DNA of 64,000 nucleotides from Arthrobacter pascens (GTDB taxonomy: Bacteria; Actinomycetota; Actinomycetes; Actinomycetales; Micrococcaceae). This document shows positions 53,953-61,986 of the stretch, one piece after another. A program made the translations under genes and the position numbers. A model generated the notes under the pieces. It was not told where the DNA came from. It made no database searches and worked only from the letters and a program-made list of their open reading frames with translations. Position 1 is the first letter of the stretch; each line of letters begins with the position of its first letter. Where the stretch lies: positions 62,001 to 126,000 of the forward strand of contig NZ_JAUSXF010000001.1 in the NCBI RefSeq assembly GCF_030816475.1, given 5' to 3'.

Positions 53953-55494
53953 TTAGCCTTCGTTGGCGGCGGAGTCTTCGATGTTGCCGAACTTGGGCGT
54001 GTGGACGGTGCCGAGGGTGATGTGGACTGCCTGCTGGTCGGTGTAGAAGTCGATGGAGCGGTAGCCGCCTTCGTGGCCAAGCCCGGAGGCCTTGACTCCG
54101 CCGAAAGGGGTGCGCAGGTCCCGGACGTTGTGGCTGTTGAGCCACACCATGCCGGCTTCCACGTTCTGGGAGAAGTTGTGCGCGCGTGTCAGGTTCTGGG
54201 TCCAGATGTAGGCGGCCAGCCCGTAGCGGGTGTTGTTCGCGAGGGCGAGGGCTTCGTCGTCGTTCTCGAACGGGGTGATGGCCACGACGGGACCGAAGAT
54301 TTCCTCCTGGAAGATCCGTGCGTCGGGGGAGACGTCGGCGAAGACGGTGGGTGCGATGTAGTTTCCTTCGAGCAGCCCTTCCGGCCGTCCGCCGCCGGCC
54401 AGGAGCCGGCCTTCGGACTTGCCGATCTCCACGTAGGACGCCACCTTGTCGTAGTGCTCCGGGTGGACCAGGGCACCGACTTCGGTTTTGGGGTCGTGCG
54501 GGTCCCCGACGACGATGTTCTTGGCACGGGCGGCGTACTTTTCGCAGAATTCGTCGTAGATGGCGCGCTCGACGAGGATGCGGGAGCCGGCGGTGCAGCG
54601 TTCGCCGTTGAGCGAGAAGACGCCGAACAGGGCGGAGTCGATCGCGGCGTCCAGGTCGGCGTCGGCGAACACGACGCAGGGGGACTTGCCGCCGAGTTCC
54701 ATGGACAGGCCTTTGAGGTTGGCGGCGGCGTTGCGGAAGATCGTCTGGCCCGTGGTGGTTTCGCCGGTGAAGGAGATCAGCGGCACGTCCGGGTGCTTGA
54801 CCAGCGCGTCGCCGGCTTCCTCGCCCAGGCCGTTAACCAGGTTGAACACGCCGTCGGGCAGGCCGGCGTCCTTGAAGATGGTGGCCCAGAGCGAGGCGGA
54901 CAACGGGGTGAATTCGGCCGGTTTGAGGACCACTGTGTTGCCGGTGGCCAGGGCCGGGGCGAGTTTCCAGGACTCGAGCATGAACGGGGTGTTCCACGGC
55001 GTGATCAGGCCCGCGACGCCGATCGGCTTGCGGTTCACGTAGTTGATTTGTGAGCCGGGGACCTTCATGGCGTCGTCGAACTGGGCCACGATCAGGTCAG
55101 CGAAGAAGCGGAAGTTCTCCGCCGCGCGCAGCGCCTGGCCCTTGGCCTGGGTGATCGGCAGGCCCGTGTCGAAGGTTTCGAGTTCGGCGAGCCGGTCCTC
55201 CTGGGCTTCGACGGCGTCGGCAATCCGGTTCAGGACGCGGGCACGTTCGCGGGGTTTCATCTTCGGCCACGGGCCATTAACAAATGCCTCGCGGGCGGCG
55301 GCGACCGCGAGGTCGATGTCCTCTTTCTGGCCGGCGGCGGCGGTGGCGTAGTTCGTGTTCGAGACCGGGTCCAGGACGTTGAAGGTCTTCCCGCCCACTG
55401 AATCAACGAACTGGCCGTTGATGTAGTGCTGGATGTGCGTGGGCAAGTCCTGCGGCACGTAATGGTGTTTGGTCTGTTCGGCAGTGAACGTCAT
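53953..55494 (-). CDS. hpaE: 5-carboxymethyl-2-hydroxymuconate semialdehyde dehydrogenase
   Basis: 513 residues, aldehyde dehydrogenase family. LITPWNTPFMLESWKLAPAL, the catalytic Glu in LSMELGGKSP, the nucleophile Cys in FSLNGERCTAGSR and EIFGPVVAITPF are present. Position next to hpaD and length identify HpaE, which oxidises the ring-cleavage product. GGAAACAACA lies before the ATG. It is preceded by a perfect palindrome and the GntR gene. Confidence 0.95.
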   Translation of the reverse strand: MTFTAEQTKHHYVPQDLPTHIQHYINGQFVDSVGGKTFNVLDPVSNTNYATAAAGQKEDIDLAVAAAREAFVNGPWPKMKPRERARVLNRIADAVEAQEDRLAELETFDTGLPITQAKGQALRAAENFRFFADLIVAQFDDAMKVPGSQINYVNRKPIGVAGLITPWNTPFMLESWKLAPALATGNTVVLKPAEFTPLSASLWATIFKDAGLPDGVFNLVNGLGEEAGDALVKHPDVPLISFTGETTTGQTIFRNAAANLKGLSMELGGKSPCVVFADADLDAAIDSALFGVFSLNGERCTAGSRILVERAIYDEFCEKYAARAKNIVVGDPHDPKTEVGALVHPEHYDKVASYVEIGKSEGRLLAGGGRPEGLLEGNYIAPTVFADVSPDARIFQEEIFGPVVAITPFENDDEALALANNTRYGLAAYIWTQNLTRAHNFSQNVEAGMVWLNSHNVRDLRTPFGGVKASGLGHEGGYRSIDFYTDQQAVHITLGTVHTPKFGNIEDSAANEG

Positions 55495-55521
55495 TGTTGT
55501 TTCCTTGCTGTCTTTTCAGTG

Positions 55522-55584
55522 CAACGCGGGGTCACTTATGGCCCATCCGGGGCGTCCTAATGGGCGTTAAGTGACCCCGCGTTG
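55522..55584. repeat. Perfect 17-bp palindrome between gntR and hpaE
   Basis: CAACGCGGGGTCACTTA (55522-55538) and TAAGTGACCCCGCGTTG (55568-55584) are exact reverse complements. An inner pair GCCCAT (55541-55546) and ATGGGC (55560-55565) extends the hairpin. The right arm lies inside the GntR gene and supplies its last codons and stop. In RNA it would sit between gntR and hpaE, so it may be an attenuator or processing site, or a dispersed palindromic repeat. Confidence 0.9.
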
Positions 55585-56273
55585 ATTGGGGGAGTGATGG
55601 GAGCCTGCGCCAGGTAGGCGTCCAGGGTGGCGGAGCGGTGCACCCTTGCGGCCTTTTCGATGTCGTCGGCGGTAGCGCCGGACTCGATGAGCCGAAGGAG
55701 GTTTTCGTGTTCATCCACAGAGTCGCGCGCGCGGCCGGGGACGAAACGGAAGGTGGAGGAGCGCAGGGAGGCGAGCCTGTTCCAGCCCCGGTGGACCAGG
55801 TCCAGGATGTGGGGATTGGGGCAGTGCTCGAACAGGACGCTATGGAAGTCCTGGTTCAGCCGCGTGAAGCGGACAGGGTCAAAATGTTCCAGGCATTCGC
55901 GCATGTCGGCGTTGACGGCACGGGCGCGCTCAATGTCGGCGCTGCCGATGAGGGGCGCCGACAGCGCGGTGGCAGCACCCTCCACGATGCTCAGAGTCTG
56001 CATGGTGTACAGGTATTCGGTGGGATCGATCCCTGCTACCGTGGCGCCAATGTTGCGTTCGAATGTCACGAGCCCTTCGGCCTCGAGCCGGCGGATGGCC
56101 TCCCGGACAGGGACTACGCTGAAGCCGAGGTCCTGGGCGATTTTTGCCAGGACCAGACGGTAGCCGGGCGTGTAGGTGCCGCCCACAATCCGCTCCTTGA
56201 CTGCAGTGTAAGCCTGCTCGGATTTGCTACCGTTGCTGGTGCCGGTTTTGGTGGCGGTTACAGTCTCAGTCAT
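55557..56273 (-). CDS. GntR family regulator, FCD (FadR-like) type
   Basis: 238 residues. HTH: EQAYTAVKERIVGGTYTPGY, VLAKIAQDLGFSVVPVREAI, RRLEAEGLVTFERNIGATVA (about 20-85). The FCD domain follows (RLNQDFHSVLFEHCPNPHIL, with the DxxFH metal pattern, and DEHENLLRLIESGATADDIE). It is embedded in the operon it probably controls. The ATG at 56273 overlaps the FAH-RraA stop by four bases. Its final residues (INAGSLNAH) come from the palindrome arm. Confidence 0.92.
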   Translation of the reverse strand: MTETVTATKTGTSNGSKSEQAYTAVKERIVGGTYTPGYRLVLAKIAQDLGFSVVPVREAIRRLEAEGLVTFERNIGATVAGIDPTEYLYTMQTLSIVEGAATALSAPLIGSADIERARAVNADMRECLEHFDPVRFTRLNQDFHSVLFEHCPNPHILDLVHRGWNRLASLRSSTFRFVPGRARDSVDEHENLLRLIESGATADDIEKAARVHRSATLDAYLAQAPITPPINAGSLNAH

Positions 56274-57751
56274 CGGCTTTCCCTGCTCCCCATTCCGTTC
56301 CATTCCTCATACTTCGTCCGCCATTCCGCGTTCAGTGGGTAGAGCCCGTCCACGCTGTGGCCCTGCTCCACCATTTCGGTGATGAAGGCTTCCTCACGTT
56401 CCTGGTCGATGGAATCGTCCGCCACTTCCTCGGCCAGCCCGGGCGGGATGACCAGGATGCCGTCTGAATCGGCCACGATGATGTCTCCGGGCTGCACGGT
56501 GGCACCACCGCAGGCGATGGTGATGTCCGTGTCCCAGGGGATGTGGCGGCGGCCCAGCACGGCGGGGTGCGGGTTGGCATAGTAGGTGGGCATATCCATT
56601 GCTGCAACGGCAGAGAAATCCCGGACGCCGCCGTCGGTGATGATGGCTGCCGCGCCGCGGACCTGTGCACGCAGCGCCAGGATGTCGCCGATGGTGCCCG
56701 TTCCCTTTTCCCCGCGGGCTTCCATGACCAGGATTTCGCCCTCGTTGACCGAATCGATGGCGCGTTTCTGGGCGTTGAAGCCGCCACCGTGGGTCTTGAA
56801 CAGGTCTTCCCGGTTGGGGACGTACCGCAGCGTCCGGGCCAGCCCCACCACGCGCTTTTCCGGCCGGGTGGAGGTGAGGCCGTCGATGCTGACGTTGTTC
56901 AGGCCGCGTCTGCGCAATTGTGAGGACAGCGTGGCCGTACAGACGCTCTCCAGTTTGGCCTTCAGCTCCGCGCTCAGGGCGGGTGAAGCCTGCTCAGGGT
57001 CCTGGGCCGGCAGCCCGGCCGCTTCACGCGAGCCGTAGGCCTCTTCCCTTTGCAGGTCATCAACCCGGGGCCCGGCACCAAAGTCGGCGAACGGCGTCGT
57101 GCCTTCCTCCACCCGCGTGACCAGCCGGCCACTGGTGACCTCGCCTGCGCTGATTTCAACCTCGACGACGTCTCCCGGCTTGGCCACTGACGCGCCGGCA
57201 GGGGTGCCGGTGAGGATGATGTCCCCCTCTTCGAGGGTGAGCAGCTGGGAGAGGTCCGCGACTAGCCGGGCAAACGGGAAGAGCAGGTCCTCCGTGGTGT
57301 CGTCCTGCACCAGTTCTCCGTTATACCAAGTGCGGATGCGAAGGTGTGCGGGGTCGACGTCGTCTGCCGGGATGAGGGCCGGGCCCACCGGAGTAAAGCC
57401 GTCGCCGCCCTTCGACCGGAGATTGGAGCCCTTGTCCGCGTAGCGAAGGTCGTAGACACCCAAGTCGTTGCTGGCCGTGACCCACTCCACGTGGCTCCAG
57501 GCATCTTCAACGCTGACCCGGCGGGCAGGCTTGCCGATGATCAGTGCCACCTCACCTTCGTAACCCAAAAGTTCGCAGCCCGCTGGACGCTCAACGGCTG
57601 AGCCGGTCAGTGAAAGCGAGGACGGGGGCTTTAGGAAGTAGGACGGCTGGGCCGGCGTGCGGCCCCGCTGGGCGGCGCGGCTGGGGTAGTTGATGTGGAC
57701 GGCGATCACCTTGCGTGCGGCTGCAAAGGTGTCGTCAGTGACCTGCTCCAA
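56270..57751 (-). CDS. Fusion of FAH-type (HpaG-like) hydrolase/decarboxylase and RraA-like domain
   Basis: 493 residues. Residues 30-240 are an FAH domain: YFLKPPSSL, CELLGYEGEVALIIGKPARR (metal Glu), VTASNDLGVYDLRYADKGSN, EGDIILTGTPAG. Residues 260-465 are RraA/HMG-aldolase-like: ESVCTATLSSQLRRRGLNN, RGEKGTGTIGDILALRAQVR, AAAIITDGGVRDFSAVAAMD, PGDIIVADSDGILVIPPG. E. coli HpaG has two FAH units; here an RraA unit takes the second place. The FAH part should do OPET decarboxylation and/or isomerisation. First gene of the hpa operon. The RraA role is unknown. Confidence 0.88.
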   Translation of the reverse strand: MEQVTDDTFAAARKVIAVHINYPSRAAQRGRTPAQPSYFLKPPSSLSLTGSAVERPAGCELLGYEGEVALIIGKPARRVSVEDAWSHVEWVTASNDLGVYDLRYADKGSNLRSKGGDGFTPVGPALIPADDVDPAHLRIRTWYNGELVQDDTTEDLLFPFARLVADLSQLLTLEEGDIILTGTPAGASVAKPGDVVEVEISAGEVTSGRLVTRVEEGTTPFADFGAGPRVDDLQREEAYGSREAAGLPAQDPEQASPALSAELKAKLESVCTATLSSQLRRRGLNNVSIDGLTSTRPEKRVVGLARTLRYVPNREDLFKTHGGGFNAQKRAIDSVNEGEILVMEARGEKGTGTIGDILALRAQVRGAAAIITDGGVRDFSAVAAMDMPTYYANPHPAVLGRRHIPWDTDITIACGGATVQPGDIIVADSDGILVIPPGLAEEVADDSIDQEREEAFITEMVEQGHSVDGLYPLNAEWRTKYEEWNGMGSRESR

Positions 57752-57773
57752 AACTGTCTCCTCATCAAGTACG

Positions 57774-57945
57774 AAATCGTATACGAAAATAGTGACCCCT
57801 CCGACAGCGATCAGTCAACCCTTGAGTTCCACATTGACGCACCTCTTGTCGCGCATGTCACCCATGGCGTACAGTTTTGGACCAAATGCCAGTGATTCAA
57901 ATATAGAAACATGAATTCTGATATAGAACACTCATGGTGATTCAA
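57774..57945. promoter_or_regulatory. Divergent hpa control region: GntR-like palindrome and direct repeats
   Basis: ATCGTATACGAAA contains the palindrome CGTATACG (57778-57785), 27 bases from the FAH-RraA start and like many FCD-GntR operators. On the monooxygenase side, GTGATTCAA occurs at 57892-57900 and 57937-57945, and ATATAGAAAC/ATATAGAACA at 57901 and 57921, exactly 20 bases apart (two helix turns). The latter could be activator sites. Confidence 0.55.
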
Positions 57946-57972
57946 CAGCGCACAGCGAAGTGAGGAAAATCC

Positions 57973-59871
57973 GTGCAGTTCCACCACCACGGTTATGTAT
58001 CCGGGGACCCGCGGGTCCAGCCGGCGGCCGGTGTCGGCATTAACCGGCCCGCTGAGCTCCCCGAGGAGGTCGACGTCCTGATTGTCGGCAGCGGTCCGGC
58101 CGGCATGCTCGCCGCCGCCCAGCTGTCGCAGTTCCCCAATGTCACCACCCGGATGGTGGAGCGGCGCCCCGGCCGGCTCGCCATCGGCCAGGCCGACGGC
58201 ATTCAGGCGCGCAGCGTCGAGACCTTCCAGGCCTTCGGGTTTGCTGAGCGGATCATCGCCGAGGCGTACCGCATCACAGAGATGGCGTTCTGGAAGCCGG
58301 ATCCGGCGAACCACGCCAACATCATCCGCACGGCCCGGGCCGTCGACGACGAAACTGGCATCAGCGAGTTCCCGCATCTCATCGTCAACCAGGCCCGGGT
58401 GCTGGATTACTTTGCCGAGTACATGGCGAATGCCCCCACCCGCATGACGCCGGACTACGGCTACGAATTCGTGGGCCTGGAAGTAGCGGATGAGGGCGAA
58501 CATCCGGTCACCGTGACTCTCCTGCACACGGCAGGCCCACGCGAGGGGCAGGAACAAATCGTCCGTGCCAAGTATGTTGTGGGTGCAGACGGCGCGCGGA
58601 GTAAAGTGCGCCAGGCCATCGGCTGCACCCTCGCCGGAGACCAGGCCAACCACGCCTGGGGGGTTATGGACGCGCTCGCCGTCACGGACTTCCCCGACAT
58701 CAGGACCAAATGTGCGATCCAGGGCGCCGAGGGCAGCATCCTGCTGATCCCGCGCGAAGGCGGCCACCTGTTCCGGATGTACGTGGACCTCGGCGAAGTG
58801 GACCCCAGCACCCACCACGCCGTACGCAACACCACCATCGAGCAGATCATCGCCAAGGCGAACGCCATCCTGCACCCCTACACCCTTGATGTACGGAACA
58901 TCGCGTGGCACAGCGTCTACGAGGTGGGGCACCGGCTCACGGACAGGTTCGACGATGTCCTGCCGGAGGACCGCGGCACGCGAACCCCGCGCGTATTCAT
59001 TACGGGAGACGCCTGCCACACCCACAGCGCCAAGGCCGGGCAGGGCATGAACGTCTCCTTGCAGGACGGCTTTAACATTGCCTGGAAGCTGGGGCACGTC
59101 CTGGAGGGTCGCAGCCCGGAAAGCCTGCTGTCCACCTACTCCGCTGAGCGCCAGGTGGTGGCCAGGAACCTGATCGACTTCGACAAGCAGTGGTCGGCGA
59201 TGATGGCCAAGAAGCCCGAGGAGTTCGAGAACCCGTCGGAGCTTGAGGACTTCTATGTCCGCACCGCCGAGTTCCCCGCCGGATTCATGACCGAGTACCA
59301 GCCGTCAATGCTTGTCGGCGCCGCTGATCACCAACACCTGGCTACTGGCTTCCCTGTCGGCAAGCGCTTTAAGTCCGCTCCGGTGGTGCGCGTGGCCGAT
59401 ACCAACCCCATGCACCTCGGCCATCACGCAACTGCCGACGGCCGGTGGCGGATCTACGTCTTCGCCGACCCCGCCCTGCCTGGATCAGACTCCCCGGCTG
59501 AACAGTTGGCCGAGTGGATCGCAAACTCGCCGGATTCGCCGTTGGCCGCCACGCCGTCGGGCGCTGACCCTGACGCGTGGTTCGACGTGAAGGTGATCTA
59601 CCAGCAGGACCACACCAGCATCGACATCGGCACAGTTCATGGCGTGTTCAAGCCGCACGTCGGCCCGTTCAAGCTCACTGACTACGAGAAGGTCTATGCC
59701 ACAGATCCCGGCGCGGACATCTTTGAGCTGCGCGGCATCGACCGAGACGGAGCGGTTGTGGTGGTCCGCCCGGACCAGTACGTGGCCCATGTCCTGCCTC
59801 TGGCGGCAACGGCCGAGCTGGCCGCTTTCTTTGCGCCCCTCCTGTTGGAGCGGCGGACGGCAGGGTTCTAA
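57973..59871 (+). CDS. FAD-dependent aromatic hydroxylase, 3-hydroxybenzoate 4-monooxygenase (MobA)-like
   Basis: 632 residues of the phenol-hydroxylase class. FAD fold GSGPAGMLAA (39-48), IGQADGIQARSVETFQAFGF, VVGADGARSKVRQAIG (DG motif) and VFITGDACHTHSAKAGQGMN (GD motif); the C-terminal 150 residues are the thioredoxin-like dimer domain ending FELRGIDRDGAVVVVRPDQYVAHVLPL. The whole length resembles Comamonas MobA. It opposes the hpa operon, which has no hydroxylase gene in the window, so it may make homoprotocatechuate from 3-hydroxyphenylacetate. That substrate is inference. Ends before a 206-bp gap without features. Confidence 0.9.
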   Translation: MQFHHHGYVSGDPRVQPAAGVGINRPAELPEEVDVLIVGSGPAGMLAAAQLSQFPNVTTRMVERRPGRLAIGQADGIQARSVETFQAFGFAERIIAEAYRITEMAFWKPDPANHANIIRTARAVDDETGISEFPHLIVNQARVLDYFAEYMANAPTRMTPDYGYEFVGLEVADEGEHPVTVTLLHTAGPREGQEQIVRAKYVVGADGARSKVRQAIGCTLAGDQANHAWGVMDALAVTDFPDIRTKCAIQGAEGSILLIPREGGHLFRMYVDLGEVDPSTHHAVRNTTIEQIIAKANAILHPYTLDVRNIAWHSVYEVGHRLTDRFDDVLPEDRGTRTPRVFITGDACHTHSAKAGQGMNVSLQDGFNIAWKLGHVLEGRSPESLLSTYSAERQVVARNLIDFDKQWSAMMAKKPEEFENPSELEDFYVRTAEFPAGFMTEYQPSMLVGAADHQHLATGFPVGKRFKSAPVVRVADTNPMHLGHHATADGRWRIYVFADPALPGSDSPAEQLAEWIANSPDSPLAATPSGADPDAWFDVKVIYQQDHTSIDIGTVHGVFKPHVGPFKLTDYEKVYATDPGADIFELRGIDRDGAVVVVRPDQYVAHVLPLAATAELAAFFAPLLLERRTAGF

Positions 59872-60077
59872 GCCGCTGGTGGTCCCCCAAATGCACCAAC
59901 GACTGGCCGGGTCAGGCGCCCTCTCGCCCGTCCTGTTGCGGATCAGCTGATGCTTTTGGCCGTCACCCGCCGTAGGGTACCGGCATGGGCGCCGGCTGAT
60001 TCTCCGGCCGACGCCGTCCCTGCCGCGCGGGCTGCCCGCGTGCAGCAGGAACAGGAAGCCGAGGAAGGGAAAGAATT

Positions 60078-60503
60078 GTGAGCTTGCGGGGATTCAGCAC
60101 GATCAACTTCTGGGCCGATGACGTGGCAGCCGCCGCCGCGTGGTACCAGGAATTCCTTGGTAGCGAGGCCTACTTCCAGCGGCCAGGGCCGGACGGGAAC
60201 CTGGCGTACGCGGAGTTCCGCATCGGTGATTACCAGAACGAGCTGGGCATCATCGACAGCCGGTTCCGCCCGCCGGCAGCGGCACGTGAGGCAGGCGGTG
60301 CGGTGATGCACTGGCATGTTGATGACCTTCATTCAACCGTGCAGCGGCTGTTGGCGATGGGCGCCACGGAGTACCAGCCCATCACCGCCCACGGGGAGTC
60401 CGGATTCGTTACCGCCTCGGTGGTGGATCCGTTCGGCAACGTGCTGGGCGTGATGAGCAATCCCCACTACCTGGACGTCCTGGCCTCCCTGCGGCAGGTC
60501 TGA
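60078..60503 (+). CDS. VOC (glyoxalase/bleomycin resistance) family protein
   Basis: 141 residues with two beta-alpha-beta-beta-beta units: GFSTINFWADDVAAAAAWYQ, NLAYAEFRIGDYQNELGIID; AVMHWHVDDLHSTVQRLLAM, SGFVTASVVDPFGNVLGVMS. Metal-ligand positions are only partly filled, so the activity is uncertain. GTG start at 60078 with GAAGGGAAAG upstream. It is four bases before the YdeI-like gene, so the two are probably one transcript. Confidence 0.87.
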   Translation: MSLRGFSTINFWADDVAAAAAWYQEFLGSEAYFQRPGPDGNLAYAEFRIGDYQNELGIIDSRFRPPAAAREAGGAVMHWHVDDLHSTVQRLLAMGATEYQPITAHGESGFVTASVVDPFGNVLGVMSNPHYLDVLASLRQV

Positions 60504-60507
60504 CCGG

Positions 60508-61065
60508 GTGGAAGTGCTCGGGTTCCGTGACGCTGCGGAGTGGGAGTCGTGGCTGGTGGCCCACCAGGGCCTGGAGACAGAGGCCTGGCTGCTGATCGGG
60601 AAGCGGCATTCCGGGGCGCCGCTCCTCAGCATCGAGGATGCGCTGGACGTGGCCCTGTGCCACGGCTGGATCGACGGTCAGCGCAAGTCGCACAACGACG
60701 TCTCATTTCTCCAGCGGTACTCCCGGCGCCGGACGACGAGTTCATGGTCACGGATCAACGTGCTCAAGGCGGAGGCCCTGATCGAGGCCGGACGCATGGG
60801 GCCGGCAGGGTTCGCGGAGATCGAGGCTGCCAAGGCAGACGGGCGCTGGGAAGCGGCCTATGAGTCCCAGCGAACCGCTGAGGTGCCGCCTGATCTGGCG
60901 GCGGCCCTGGACGGCAACGTCGCAGCCAAAGCTGCCTTTGAAGGCCTCGGCCGGTCCGAACGCTACGCCGTGATCCTCGCGCTCCTCAAGGCCCGCACCT
61001 CCGAGTCACGGGCTCTTGTCCTGGCACGGGAAATCGCGATACTGGCGGACCCTGCCTTTCCTTAG
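60508..61065 (+). CDS. YdeI/OmpD-associated (OmdA) family protein
   Basis: 185 residues. LGFRDAAEWESWLVAHQGLE, the family core ALDVALCHGWIDGQRKSHND, FLQRYSRRRTTSSWSRINVL and the C-terminal FEGLGRSERYAVILALLKAR identify the bacteriocin-protection/YdeI group. The molecular role is not settled. GTG start at 60508, four bases after the VOC stop. Its 3' end converges with the HATPase gene. Confidence 0.9.
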   Translation: MEVLGFRDAAEWESWLVAHQGLETEAWLLIGKRHSGAPLLSIEDALDVALCHGWIDGQRKSHNDVSFLQRYSRRRTTSSWSRINVLKAEALIEAGRMGPAGFAEIEAAKADGRWEAAYESQRTAEVPPDLAAALDGNVAAKAAFEGLGRSERYAVILALLKARTSESRALVLAREIAILADPAFP

Positions 61066-61142
61066 GCCTCGCTGCCTTGGGTCTTCTGTAAGCGGGTCCT
61101 TCCGGGCGATAACATCTTCGGGACAGTCAGTCTTTCCGGGAG

Positions 61143-61613
61143 TCAGTCCAGGGGAATGGTGATGGCTACCTGGGTACCCTTTTGCGGCGCAGAGTCAATG
61201 GAGATGGTCCCCGCAGCCTCGTGCACCGCCATGGTCATCAGGCTTACGCCGTATCCGTGCTTCCGGCCGGTGGTCTGGCTGTTGCAGTTGAAGCCCACGC
61301 CGTTGTCGGTGACGGTCAGGCGGACGCCGTGGTAAACGGCTGCCAAGCGGACAGTGAGTTCAGTCGCGTGGGAGTGCCTGAGCGCGTTAGTAAGTGTCTC
61401 CTGTGCAGCGTGGTACAGAAGCGCGGCGCAGGTAGCCGGGATTTCCACGCCGTGGTGAGGGGTTTCCCAGCGCACGCAGACACCCTGGCTGCGCAGCGGA
61501 ACCGTCAGTTTGTCGATGCAGCCGGCGAGCCCCAGGGCGTGGAAGTCGGCGGTGAGGTTGTCGGTGATGACTGCCCCCGCGGTACTTTGATCCGCAGCTG
61601 CTGTTTGGCCCAT
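61143..61613 (-). CDS. Orphan HATPase (histidine-kinase-type ATP-binding) protein
   Basis: 156 residues from the ATG at 61613 (alternatives at 61640 and 61691). It has only an HPK7/NarL-type catalytic domain: YHAAQETLTNALRHSHATEL (N box), LTVTDNGVGFNCN (G1), and GYGVSLMTMAVHEAAGTISI (G2). No membrane helix, sensor or complete phospho-acceptor helix with its histidine is seen; the N-terminal 30 residues could be the remnant. No response regulator is adjacent. It may be a truncated kinase or an anti-sigma-like protein. Confidence 0.75.
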   Translation of the reverse strand: MGQTAAADQSTAGAVITDNLTADFHALGLAGCIDKLTVPLRSQGVCVRWETPHHGVEIPATCAALLYHAAQETLTNALRHSHATELTVRLAAVYHGVRLTVTDNGVGFNCNSQTTGRKHGYGVSLMTMAVHEAAGTISIDSAPQKGTQVAITIPLD

Positions 61614-61795
61614 GACTTTCCCTGCTCTCTGGCATTCCATACTGTGTATTCGCCCGCCAGGTCCGGCTGGATCGGTGGGCTGTTGAATCAATGGTGGCTT
61701 CCGGCCATCAAGGATTCCGGCAGTTATCCGCAGCTTGGGGAAAGGTTAAGGGCAAGGTTCGGCAAGGACGCTCAAACTGCTCCTGCGGGACGTGT

Positions 61796-61852
61796 GAAAC
61801 TCACTTGCCTGCGACTGAAACTTTGATTTAACCCGACGGAAACCCACGTTTC
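61796..61852 (+). promoter_or_regulatory. GlnR-like nitrogen-control box upstream of amt
   Basis: GAAAC (61817-61821), six bases, TTAAC (61828-61832), six bases, GAAAC (61839-61843) follows the GlnR pattern GTNAC-n6-GAAAC with 11-bp spacing. Extra GAAAC lies at 61796-61800 and its complement GTTTC at 61848-61852. The rest of the 61614-61986 gap shows nothing else convincing. That GlnR binds here is inference. Confidence 0.45.
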
Positions 61853-61986
61853 TTTGACGACCATACAGTTGAATCCAGACGGTAATAGCTGCCCTCCGAC
61901 GAACGTGGTCATGACCCCGCGTCCTCCTCCGGATCGGCTCTCCGGGCCATTTCCGTTCTCTCTTCGCATCATGAAAGGGGTTTCCC

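Noticed and set aside
53912..54145. N-terminal extension of the dioxygenase frame
   Set aside because: Arginine/proline/histidine-rich translation of the hpaE 3' end in the wrong frame; the MndD-type N-terminus starts at 53911.
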